64,000 nt of DNA, from NCBI GenBank assembly GCA_028274465.1, contig CM051455.1, positions 105,646,942 to 105,710,941 of the forward strand, given 5' to 3'. The notes beneath the pieces were generated by a model that ran no database searches, was not told the DNA's origin, and saw only the letters and a program-made list of their open reading frames with translations. Shown here piece after piece: positions 1 through 10,084 of the stretch; positions within the stretch are counted from its first letter, which is position 1, and each line of letters opens with the position of its first letter. Made by a program: the position numbers and the translations under genes. The stretch is from Plantago ovata (taxonomy: Eukaryota > Streptophyta > Magnoliopsida > Lamiales > Plantaginaceae).

Positions 1-164
1 ATAGCAAGCGACATGTGTTGCGAGCCATATCTGATCCACCTGATACTTCTCCCACTATTAACTACTGTGGTCTTGCAGCCTATGTTCATTCTTATTCACA
101 GGTTCGTGGCATGAGGAGGAGATCCATGAAGGGGAAGTCTAGTACCCTCAAGAAGAAGAGCTAG
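1..164 (+). pseudogene. 3' end of Athila-type gag-protease ORF (element A)
   Basis: The frame matches the last residues of the element B gag-protease ORF (the region after the LLGRTFL-type protease block). It ends at a TAG at 162-164. Element B has TAT at the equivalent codon and reads about 38 codons further. Only the C-terminal tail is inside the window, so intactness of the rest cannot be judged. Confidence 0.75.
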
Positions 165-399
165 GCGCAGACAGGAGTCGAGTCAAAGACTTTAAACAAT
201 GGCGTTATCCGGGAGGCAACCCGGAGTTTTTATCGCTTTCTTTACTGCTTTTTTGCATGCATTCATTCTTGAACAATTTGCTTTTCATATGTGAATTTGT
301 TCGTCTCTATGTCGTATGTGCTTATGTTATGTTTGAGTGAGATTTTACGAGTGGTTTTAGGAGAAAAATGGTTTTCGGGGACTTAAAATCGTGTTTTTT

Positions 400-680
400 C
401 GGAGGAGTTCGTCTCCCCGCATCGGGAGGTGGGGGGCGAATCGCCCCACGGTTTCTGATGGTCAAAACGCGAGAAATCTCATTTCTCCTCATTTCTTCAT
501 CTCTTCACCCTTCTTACTCCCCAAAAAACCGAAATTCGCGAAAATACCTTCAAATCTTCATAACTTCTTCATTTCTTCACCAAATTTAGTGTTCTATAGC
601 TTCAATCGAAGCCCATTACGTGATCTATCTTTTCATCCGAACAGATTTCACACTAGTGCATTCGTTTTCCAGATCTGAGG
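400..680 (+). promoter_or_regulatory. Internal palindrome and CT-rich leader ahead of ORF2 (element A)
   Basis: A perfect palindrome GGGGCGAATCGCCCC lies at 433-447. The same motif sits upstream of the TATA box in this family's LTRs. A pyrimidine-rich stretch of repeated TTCTTCA and TTCTCC follows (about 475-590), resembling plant 5' leaders, and then a good splice donor at 680. I infer a leader or promoter for ORF2. No TATA box is evident here. Confidence 0.4.
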
Positions 681-1209
681 TATCTTCTTATGAGCCCTAA
701 TTTTTCAAATTTGGGGGTTTTCTAATTTGAGCTTCAATTAGGCTTATATGATGCATGGGTAGGTTGTTTGTGTGATTAGAAGCGTTATTTACTATCAATT
801 GCATGCTCAATTATGCTTGGATTGTTGATTTGGGAATTTTGCTACTAGATGATATATCTTGTTATGCAATATATCTTTATCTTTGATTCCATACATATGA
901 TTGTGCTTATTGATGTAATGATGATGGATTTGATGGGAGGATGCATAATTGTTGAATATGAGGATTTATGATGCTTCTATGGTATGAATTGAGCCTTGTT
1001 ATTTAGGTTATTGGTTGTCTAGCAAGAGCATAATGTGATGTATTGCATGTAGTAGTTACATTGGTATGTTGCATGTTGAAGAAGCTAGGCTAGACATTAA
1101 GGATTTGGGGAGTTCGATTGTTGATTTTATCACTTGTGTGTTTCGTTCTTACACTAGCATATGCATGAGTCAGTTTTGTGTCATGCGAGGTACTAACTGT
1201 TGTTTGTAG
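680..1209 (+). other. Predicted 5'-UTR intron of Athila ORF2 (element A)
   Basis: The donor is GAG|GTATCTTC and the acceptor is TTTGTAG|GAACC, five bases before the ATG of ORF2 at 1215. The body is T-rich and without a long ORF. The equivalent intron in element B (12831-13370) has the same boundaries and almost the same length (540 against 530 nt). Splicing is predicted from sequence only. Confidence 0.5.
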
Positions 1210-1214
1210 GAACC

Positions 1215-2004
1215 ATGCCAAGGGAGAGGAGCACTCCCGTATGATTACTATGAAGTATTGGAGGGGGATAGATTACAACCATGTCAAGGAGAGTGATCTC
1301 GTTAGAAGTGCGTTCGAGCCACGGGCTCTTGCAACAACGTCGCGGATTATCCAAGAGGAGGAGCTAGAGTACACCTGGAGTAAGGACTCCTATGCCTATT
1401 CATGCACCACCGAAGGGACAGAAAAAATTATTACGTCAGCAATCCATCACAAGGACTGCAAAGTTCGAGTGAATTGGAAGGCACCGGGATGATCTTGCCG
1501 CAACGGATTCAATCTTGAGTTGACAGCGGCTAGAAGGTTCCGAAGCGCTAGCTTGGTTCCAAAACATAATGACATGGGTGCCAAGCCCCTCTTAAGGGTG
1601 CCCCTTGACTGCCTCTAAAGGGAGAATCATATAGACATCGGGGGCATCAACCGTAGAGAATGTGGTCGACATTGGAAAAAATGGTAGAAGACTTCTGAGT
1701 ATCCGAGCAGCTTACTGTAACCTCCTCGGGTTGTAAACGTTGGAGAGGGAGGCTCTGATACCACTGCTCTTTCCCCTTCAACAGTTCACAGCCTATTGGA
1801 GGGCTACAGGATGGAGGATTCCATAACAGCGACGGCTAATCTTGAGGATTCTATTCGACAATGCAACTCTACTGGTGATGATGATGGTGACAGTAGTGAC
1901 AATGAAGGCCATACGGACAATGATGATACAGATGGAGGAGTTGTTCCTATCCGGCCTATAAATGGAACTACCGCACCCACCAGAAGACCTGATGATCACC
2001 TATA
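1215..2004 (+). pseudogene. Degraded or replaced ORF2 region of element A
   Basis: An ATG in the same context as element B ORF2 starts at 1215 but stops after about ten codons. The next 800 bases show no obvious similarity to B's ORF2. They hold short open stretches, such as an acidic D/N-rich one around 1860-1950. Near 1752-1770 lies the reverse complement of a TGGTATCAGAGC-type primer-binding motif. Similarity to B resumes at about 2045 (AGCCGACCGAGGCCAAACC). The segment may be a diverged ORF2 or captured foreign DNA. Confidence 0.45.
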
Positions 2005-3587
2005 AGGCTCCCAGAGCAGTCCCAATAACTCACAAATAGCATACTCAGCCGACCGAGGCCAAACCATGCGGTAACATCTAGTATCACATGTTATTTCCTC
2101 ATTTTCTTACTGCTAGGGACTAGCGTTAATTTCATGAGGGGGGATGGGATTTAAGTGATCTAGTGTTGTTAGTTTGGAGCTTGCCATTGATGGTTTAGAG
2201 CTTGACATTTGTAGGCTGAGTATAGTACCTTGCATGTTTTATCTGTCTGCATTAGCATTTGCACGTTTACTTCTTTCTTAGTTTTTTAGGTTGCATTCAC
2301 TACATTCATCCTAGGATAGTCTTGCATGTTTTATATGGAGTTTATTGCCGAATTTTTTGAACTTTTTTATTGGGTAAATTAACTAACTATGCCATTAATC
2401 ATATGCTTCATCTCTATGAATTTGTTTGAGGTTTTTCTCGCTTGGCTTGTCACATTTATGTATTGCACTTAGTTAGGCTTGGTAGTCTCGACATCACTTA
2501 GTTGTGTTTTCTCTACTGCGGTTCACGAAGGCCTTTATAATAGGATGATGCATGTTAGGGTCTTATGGTTGTTTTCCCGAGTAATTAAGTACCTAAGAGG
2601 CAATAAGTCTTCACCATGCTTTGAGATTGCTAAATGCCTAGGAAGGAGGTAGTGTGATCCTTTGTTTATAACATATTCTTTCGAATATGTTTGGGGAGGG
2701 GGTTACGCTATCTTTAGACTTGTTTTTCGTTTTTTTCATTTCTGTGTTGTGAGTTTATTTTTCCTTTCTCGTAAATTTTGTACTCCAACCTATTCCTTCG
2801 AATAGGTTTGGGGAAGTCGTTTGTGAGTCATTTTGTTTCCCTTTTCGTTGTGCTACTGCTGGCTAAAAAAAATCGAAAAAAAAAGAAAGAAAAATTCCAA
2901 GAAAAAAGAAAAAAAAGAAAAAAAGAAACTGGAAAGAAGAAAAAAAAAGAAAAAAAGATCCCAAAAAAAGAGAGCCAAATAGCAGTTTAGCAAAGTGCCG
3001 TGTCTCATTTTCCAATTCTTGTAATGTTCGTAATCGTGTTGTAATTTTCTATTTTTTGTCTTTTTTTTTTTAATGTCATCTGTTCTAGACCACCCTCGTC
3101 CTGCCATTCAGGAAGTGGTGAATAGCTTAAGACTTTGCTTGAGAGATGGGTAGAATAGGGGAGTGTTATCTTTTATAGGGAACCCTCCTTCGTTTGATGA
3201 GAGCTAGTACTGGTTCGACCTCTTTGAGGAAAAGTCTTAACTTGGTGAACAACAGTAAGTCCTCAGTTTCATAGGCACGGGACAACCATTCGTATCTTAA
3301 CATGTTTCATTACGTCGTCACTGACTAGGTCCAGGTAGAGAATGTTAAGAGAGACTATCTTGTCTTAACGTAAGTGCTTATGTGGATGTGTATGCGTCAA
3401 TCGAGGCATTCTTCAACCTATATTCATGTTTTGATTTATATGGTTCTTGTTCATATGTTTTTTGATAGATTCGGTAGATTAGTTCATTTTATTTGGCATG
3501 AGACTCCATTTTGTGTGTTGCATTGTTTTTTGCATTAGAGTCTAGCTTAGTTGCTTGAGGACACGCAAAGGTTCGGTTTGGGGAGTT
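2005..3587 (+). repeat. Non-coding 3' internal region of element A with stem-loops, A-rich tract and PPT
   Basis: No ORF is supported here; the lysine-rich and phenylalanine-rich reading frames are translations of the A-rich tract at about 2865-2990. Two stem-loops with 9-bp stems and 4-nt loops lie at 2670-2691 and 2787-2808, each followed by TTTGGGGA or a close variant. From about 3000 to 3560 the sequence closely matches elements B, C and D. The polypurine tract GGTTTGGGGAGTT adjoins the LTR at 3588. Confidence 0.7.
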
Positions 3588-4848
3588 TGATGAATGTGTA
3601 TTTTACACTTTCATTCGAGTCTTTTTCACCTATTTTAGCTATCATGTATGTTAATTTAACTATATTTTAATGCATTTTATTAGAATAGTGTCACGTTTCC
3701 CTTTAGTCATTATTTTATAGGTTTTGGTTGAAAAACGAGGATTTCCGGGCAAATATATTGAAGTAGACAAGGAATTGGTGTTCCAGAAGCCTAATTGGAG
3801 TATCTGAAGGTTTCCGGATAGGATTTGAAGTCTAGGGGTCGAATCTGGACGTTAGAAGGGCACTAGAAGTCAGAAACCGAGTCCGAAAAGGGAAAGAAAT
3901 CCAAAAACGCGTCGAAAACGCGTATTTTCCTGAGTTTTACTCCCGGGCGAATCGCCCGGGATGTGGGGCGAATCGCCCCACACCAGGCGACTCGTCCGGT
4001 GTGTGGGGCCCTTCGCCCCACAAAATTCGTAGCCTATATATAGTTGCTCAGTTTTTCTCCGATTTTCATACTTTTTCAGACCTTTTCTCTCACCTTTCTC
4101 TGTAGTTTTAGGTAGGAACTTCCCAGAGCCTGTTCTGGGGGTTCATAGTTTAGGAGATACTTTTTCATAGCATTTTGGAGCTTGTAAGATCGCGATTCTT
4201 CGGAGATTGACAACTTTCGGTAACATTGTATCTTACAGTTTTTCTACTTATTTTTATATATCTTTCAACATGTTTTCTTCTATGATTTCTGTTGATTGCA
4301 TGACAACTATGAGCAGCTAAACTTCTCGTTGGGGATAGTATGTGAATTCTTAGCGAAGGGTTGATAATTATGCTAATGGCTATATGCTATATCGCGCATT
4401 ATACTCTGAGTTATTGCTTTATTTCTTTGATCTATCTAAATCTCTATCTTCGTATGGTTGATTAATTATTCCACACAACTGGACAATTCATTGGTCTTTG
4501 ACCTATCTAAATCTATATCTTCGTAGTGTTTGATAATTACAACTGGACAATTCATTGATCAAAGATCTCCATGCAAAACCGAGGAATTTATGCATGATTA
4601 TTAACCCGTTATGCTTTGAAGGACCATACTATCACCAATCTCCATTATCTGTTAAGAAAAACCTTTGCTAAATCGTCTGCTGTTTTATATTCTAAATTAG
4701 ATTAGATAAAGCTAGTTATAGTCCTTAGAGATCGACACTCGAGGTTATTCTACTGCTACACTACGGTTTTCGTTGTAGTTGTGAATTGCCTTTGGCTAAA
4801 TAACAAATTTATTTGATTAATCGAGTCTGACAAATTCGTGCATCATCA
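3588..4848 (+). repeat. 3' LTR of Athila-type element A
   Basis: It starts TGATGAATG and ends TCATCA, and aligns with the element B LTRs. A GC-rich palindrome array occupies about 3943-4020 (GGGCGAATCGCCC-type units). TATATATA at 4035-4042 is the likely TATA box. The last 40 bases differ from B but resemble the C LTR terminus. It has fewer copies of the roughly 73-bp tandem unit than B (about two at 4430-4560). Confidence 0.85.
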
Positions 4849-5927
4849 GCTTGGTATCTCAAGATGTTTGCCAATGTTGTGGTCCTTGACTCTTTGAGCA
4901 TTTCTAGATCAAACATTCTTGCTTCATGGTTGTCCTCCGGTTGGTAGCCTTGAATTCTCAATGTCTCATGCACAATCTCGGCCGGAATAACTGCCTCCGA
5001 ACCATAGACAAGGTAGAATGGGGTTTCCCTTGTTGCTGTCTTTGAAGTGGTGCGGTAGGCCCAAAGGACTCCATCAAGTTGTTCAACCCAACTTCCTTTG
5101 TACGCTGAAAACCTTTTCTTCAAGCTCCTTACGAGCGTCTTGTTGGTGGACTCAGTTTGGCCATTGTCTTGGGGATATCCTACTGAAGTAAAGCGCCTTT
5201 CGATTTTCATCCTTTCTCACCATGCGTTGAACTTGGCTCCAGAGAATTGAGGAACCGTTGTCGGACACAAGGACCCTTGGCAAGCCAAAGCGACATACAA
5301 TGTTCCTCCAGACAAAATCCATAACCTTCTTCTCGTTGATCACCGAAACCGCTTCCGCCTCTGCCCATTTGCTGAAGTATTCTACCGCGACAATGATGAA
5401 CTTCTTTTGTCCGGTTCCTTTGGGCAATGGTCCGACTATGTCTATTCCCCATGTGTCGAAGGGACATGTGATCTTGGAAGGAATAAGTGGTCTTGCGGGC
5501 GCACGATCAGGGGTCGCAAAGTATTGGCATCCTCGCATTTGCGCACAAGTTGCGCAACATCCTCTCGCACTGTTGGCCAATAAAATCCTTGGCGAATGAT
5601 TTTCTGAGCTAAAGCACTTCCTCCCGAGTGGTTTCCGCAGCTCCCTTGGTGCATTTCTTCTAAGATCGCTTGAACTTCGTTGTCACTAACACATCTAAGG
5701 TGTGTGCCTCTGAAGGATCTCTTGTAAAGATATGCCCCTTGGACAAAGTATATCACTGCTCTTCCTTTGATCCTTCTTGCTTCCGCACGGTCCCTTGGGA
5801 GAATTCCATGCATCAAATAGGTCGCGATAGGTTGCATCCAACTTGGGGTTGTATCAATGGTGAACATGCCTTGCACACGTTTTTGAGAACTTGCGATGGA
5901 CGAAAGCTCCATCTTCAGAAGAATCAC
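4849..5927 (-). pseudogene. Integrase of the Retand-type gypsy element, truncated by element A
   Basis: The N-terminal H2C2 zinc region (MHQGSCGNH and a later C-x2-C-type segment) is followed by the catalytic core. The first D is in WGIDIVGP, the second in VLVSDNG, and the E in the NGQTES stretch. The frame changes near 5450-5580 and again near 5210, so at least two indels break it. The C-terminus ends at the element A junction after a LANILRYQ-like stretch. In an intact element the enzyme inserts cDNA into chromosomes. Confidence 0.8.
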
Positions 5928-5960
5928 ATTTCGAGTGTCTACGCCTCCGGACGATGATGC

Positions 5961-6505
5961 TTATTTAGACAAGGCATCCGCCTTACCATTGAGTTCTCTT
6001 GAAAATTTCTCTACTTGACATTCTTCAAATTGAGCCATCTCTTCTTTGATAGCGTCCTTGTACTCTAGCAAGGATCTCTTCTTCGCTTTGAATGCTCCGG
6101 CCAACTGCCTTTCGGCCAATTGTGAGTCGGTAAAAAGCTTGATTTTCTTCACTTGGAGTGCTTTGGCCATCCGGAGACCGATCAGAATCGCTTCATATTC
6201 CACTTCATTGTTTGAGACCGAAAAGCCTAAGATCACAGCGTATTCTAACTCGGCTCCTCCGGGGCTCCTGAGGTAGATTCCAATTCCTCCGGACCTCCCG
6301 CAAGACGAACCATCAACTTGTAAAATCCAAGCATCTCCATGATCTTTTGGATCTTTTGGTTCGGGAAGCATTATTTCTAGAACTGGTTCCTTCGGACCCT
6401 TTTCTTTTTCCTCCGGACCCTTCTCTGCTTCCTCCGGAACTTCCGTTTCGGACTTTGGTCCATGGAGCATAATCTGAGAATTTGCTTCTTCCATTGCCAC
6501 ATCGT
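5961..6505 (-). pseudogene. Second, Tat-lineage RNase H domain of the gypsy pol
   Basis: The stretch from LQVDGSS through NNEVEYEA and FTDSQL to the ELNGKADALSK end is an RNase H with the D, E and D residues visible. It lies after the ordinary RT-connected RNase H. Such a second domain between the first RNase H and integrase is characteristic of Tat/Ogre/Retand elements. A one-base shift near 6505 puts it out of frame with the RT ORF. A charged PE/K-rich linker precedes it. Confidence 0.8.
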
Positions 6506-8603
6506 TAAGAAGGAAATGTTGCTGGGAGTGTACTCTTTCCTTTGGCCATTGGTCTCAGGGCGATAGAGCATGGCATCTTCGACATTGGACATATCAATTT
6601 CTCGACTAGCTTGGGTTAGTTTCTTGAATCCCTTCAATGCCGCTTCTAGAGCTTTGAAATGTTCATTGACTTGAGGACCTTGGGAGTCGATCATCATAGC
6701 TGAATCAGATTGTGCGTCCTTTGGGTCGACGTCCATAGGGTCCTTGGCGGGATACTCGACTAAGAAATCCGCTAGGACTTGAGCTTTTTTGGCTAATGGA
6801 TCTTGGTAGTCGATGTCAAACTCACTAAGCTCGATCGCCCATCTGGCTAGTCTTTCGCTCATTTCAGGTCGCCCTAGGACTTGCTTGAGAGGTTGGTTTG
6901 TTAAGACAATCACTTTGTGTGCACCAAAGTATGGTTTGAGCCTCCTTGCGGTGTAGACCAAGGCAAATGACAACCTTTCAATGTCTAGATATCTCGTCTC
7001 CGCACCTGTGAGTGCCTTGCTCAAATAATAGATCGGCATGTGATCATTCCCTTGGATCCGTACCAAGACGGAACTTATTGCCTCCGGAGTGGTCGCAAGG
7101 TAGAGATATAATGGTTCTCCGTCGACCGGCTTGGATAACAAAGGTGGCGACAACAAGTATAGCTTCAGTTTCTCAAAAGCCTCTTCGCATTCCCTTGTCC
7201 ATTCGAACTGATTACTCTTCCTTAGGACCTTGAAGAAAGGTAGATTCTTCTCGGCCGATCTTGAGATGAAACGGCTCAGGGCGATTGACTTCCCAACCAA
7301 TTGTTGTACCTCGTTGAGCGTCTTTGGCTGCGAAAGGTCAAGTATGGCTTTGATCTTTTCTGGATTTGCTTCAATTCCCCTCTCAGTCACCACGTAACCA
7401 AGGAACTTGCCTCCCTTGACACCAAATGTGCACTTTGTCGGGTTAAGCTTCATGCCATATTTCCTCAGGACCGCGAAGCACTTATTAAGGTGCTCGACGT
7501 GTTGATCTTCCTTCTTGCTTTTCACCAGCATGTCGTCGACGTACACTTTCATGGTTTTGCCTATCTCATCCTTGAACATCTTGTTCACTAGGCGTTGGTA
7601 GGTCGCCCCCGCGTTTTTGAGTCCGAAGGGCATGACGTTGAAGCAGTAGACATTGCCATTAGCAAAGAAGGCTGTATTTGGTACGTCGTCCCTTGCCATC
7701 TTGATTTGATAAAAGCCTTGATAGGCATCCATGAAGATAAGTAGTGCACATTCGGCGGTGGAATCCACAAGTTGATCAATCCTAGGAAGGGGATAAGGAT
7801 CCTTCGAACAAAACTTGTTGAGACGAGTGAAGTTGTTGCACATTCTCCATTTCCCTTCGCCTTTCTCTACTAGGACCACATTGCAAACCCAATCTGAGTA
7901 TCTTACTTCTTTGATGTGTCCTGCTTTCAAGAGCCTTTGGACCTCCGCTTCAATGATGGCATTATCCTCCGGACCAAAATCTCTTCGCTTCTCGCGAATA
8001 TGGGTGATTTTGGGATCTAAGTTCAAATGGTGAACCGCGACCCTAGAGTCAATTCTTTTGAGATCCTCCGTACTCCATGTGAATACGTCATTGTTGTCCC
8101 TGAGGCATTGGATGACCTTCATTCGTACCTCGGCTGTCATCTCTGTTCCTATCCTTGTGACCTTGACGGGAGACCCTTCTACCACTTGGATTTCTTCCAA
8201 AGCTTCTTTCGCTTCAATTTTGTTCTCTTCAAAAAATGCTTTTTTCTTCGGGGTTGGAGGGATGGGAGGAATTACTTGGTACTCTTCGAGCTCTTTTACC
8301 TCTGCCACCGTTAAATTTTGCTCTTTCCTTTGGACCGCCTTTCTTCGCCTTGCTGCCGGACTAGGTTTCTTCGACTTCCTTCGAGTCCTGGTCGCTTGGA
8401 TGGAGTAAAAGGCGTTTTCTCCTACCTCTGGATCTCTGTCTCCTAGGGCGAAGCGTGCGCTCGAGGTCACACTTGCGGAAAGAGTATAACACTCCCATGC
8501 CTCCCTTATGTTGCCGATTACTTGCCCTATGGCACCGTTGTCGCAAGGAAACTTCATGCGGTTGTGGACGGTTGAAACAACAGCTTTGAATTGAGACAAG
8601 GCG
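6505..8603 (-). pseudogene. Reverse transcriptase and first RNase H of the Retand-type gypsy element
   Basis: A long open frame begins in the end of the protease domain (AVVSTVHNRMKFP) right at the element B junction. RT follows (KWRMCNNFTRLNK, FMDAYQGFYQIKM, MPFGLKNAGATYQRLVNKM, catalytic YVDDM), then RNase H (PLYLYLATT through VLTNQPLKQVL to the ADFLVEYP region). Domain order and motifs are Tat lineage. The frame itself is open, but the ORF is cut off from its gag-protease by an 8.96-kb insertion and shifted at its C-terminal side. Confidence 0.9.
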
Positions 8604-8608
8604 GGTCA
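8604..8608. repeat. Target-site duplication of element B, left copy (GGTCA)
   Basis: GGTCA immediately precedes TGATGAATG and is repeated directly after the other end of element B at 17572-17576. Five bases is the usual duplication for LTR retrotransposons. It shows that 8609-17571 is one insertion. Confidence 0.95.
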
Positions 8609-9939
8609 TGATGAATGTGTATTTTACACTTTCATTCGAGTCTTTTTCACCTATTTTAGCTATCCTCTATGTTAATTTAGCTATATTTTAGTGCATTTTA
8701 TTAGAATAGTGTGACGTTTCCCTTTAGTTTTTATTTTACAGGTTTTGGTTGAAAACGAGGATTTCCGGGCAATTATATTGAAGTTGAGAAGGAATTGGTG
8801 TTCCAGAAGCCTAATTGGAGTATCTGAAGGTTTCCGGATAGGATTTGAAGTCTAGGGGTCGAATCTGGAGGTTAGAAGGCCACTAGAAGTCAGAAACCGA
8901 GTCCGGAAAGGGGAAGAAATCCAAAAACGCGTCGAAAACGCGCAAAATCCCGAAATTTACTCCCGGGCGAATCGCCCGGGATGTGGGGTGAATCGCCCCA
9001 CACCAGGCGACTCGCCCGGTGTGTGGGGCCCTTCGCCCCACACTATTTCGAATACTATATATAGTTGCTCAGTTTTTCTCCGAATTTCATACTTTTCCAT
9101 ACCTATTCTCTCACCTTTCTATGTAGTTTTAGGTAGGAACTTCCCAGAGCCTGTTCTGGGGGTTCATAGCTTAGGGGATACTTTTTCATAGCAGTTTGGA
9201 GCTTGTAAGATCGCGATTCTTCGGAGACTGGCAACCTTCGGTAACATTGTATCTTACAGTTTTTTCTACTTATTTTTATATATCTTTCAACATGTTTTCT
9301 TCTATGATTTCTGTTGATTGCATGACAACTATGAGTAGCTAAACTTCTCATTGGTGATAGTATGTGAATTCTTAGCGAAGGGTTGATAATTATGCTAATG
9401 GCTATATCGCGCATTATACTCCGTGTTATTGCTTTATTTCTTTGATCATCAAAATCTCTATCTTCGTATTGTTGATTAATTATTGCGCACAATTAGACAA
9501 TTTAATAGTCTTTGACCTATCAAAATCTATATCTTCATAGTGTTGAATAATTACGGAACACAATTGGACAATTTAATACTCTTTGACCTATCCAAATCTA
9601 TATCTTCGTAGTGTTTGATAATTACAACAGGACAATTAATTGATCAAAGATCTCCATGCAAAATCGAGGAATTTATGCATGATTATTATCCCGTTATGCT
9701 TTGAAGGACCATACTATCACCAATCTCCATTATCTGTTAAGAAAAACCTTTGCTATATCGTCTGCTGTTTTTATATTCTAAATTAGATTAGATAAAGCTA
9801 GTTATAGTCCTTAGAGATCGACACTCGAGGTTATTCTACTGCTACACTACGGTTTTCGTTGTAGTTGTGAATTGCCTTTGGCTAAATAACAAATATATTT
9901 GATATTCGCGTTGGAACACGACATCCAGCGTGTCCATCA
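8609..9939 (+). repeat. 5' LTR of element B
   Basis: It is 1331 bp, TGATG...CATCA. GC-rich palindromes of the GGGCGAATCGCCC / GGTGTGTGGGGC type lie at about 8962-9043, and TATATATA at 9056-9063 follows within about 15 bases, marking the U3 promoter. A unit of about 73 bp containing GACAATTTAATAGTCTTTGACC is tandemly repeated about three times at 9450-9640. One base in the second palindrome (GTGGGGTGAATCGCCCC) breaks its symmetry relative to the 3' LTR. Confidence 0.92.
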
Positions 9940-9942
9940 AAT

Positions 9943-9960
9943 TGGCGCCGTTGCCGAGGA
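9943..9960 (+). promoter_or_regulatory. Primer-binding site, tRNA-Asp type
   Basis: TGGCGCCGTTGCCGAGGA lies three bases after the LTR. It matches the complement of the plant tRNA-Asp 3' end (TGGCGCCGTTGCCGGGGA) except for one base. tRNA-Asp priming is typical of Athila elements. Confidence 0.85.
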
Positions 9961-10084
9961 CTATACTCCTTTTTTCTGTTTAATTTATTTGTATTTCCAG
10001 CATTCAATTCCTAATACTAGTAGTTTTAGTTTTCCTTTTTAACCTCTATCTGATACTGCTTTCCTAGTCTGTTACAGATAGTGT

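Larger units (their letters stand above)
1..4848 (+). mobile_element. Athila-type, pol-less LTR retrotransposon, element A (5' part outside window)
   Basis: The first 3.6 kb match the internal region of the complete element B from its gag 3' end onward, in the same order: gag end, palindrome plus intron, ORF2 position, paired stem-loops, A-rich tract, polypurine tract, LTR. The 3' LTR is 3588-4848 and ends in CATCA. The sequence then resumes inside the integrase of the minus-strand Retand element, so A is inserted in that element. The right flank is GCTTG (4849-4853); the matching left copy lies outside the window. No reverse transcriptase or integrase of its own is visible. Its ORF2 is degraded or replaced. 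Confidence 0.85.

Noticed and set aside
2778-3107. Lysine-rich and phenylalanine-rich ORFs (also 15464-15747 and 48232-48461)
   Set aside because: They are translations of the A-rich tract conserved in the Athila-type internal region; no start context or homologous protein.
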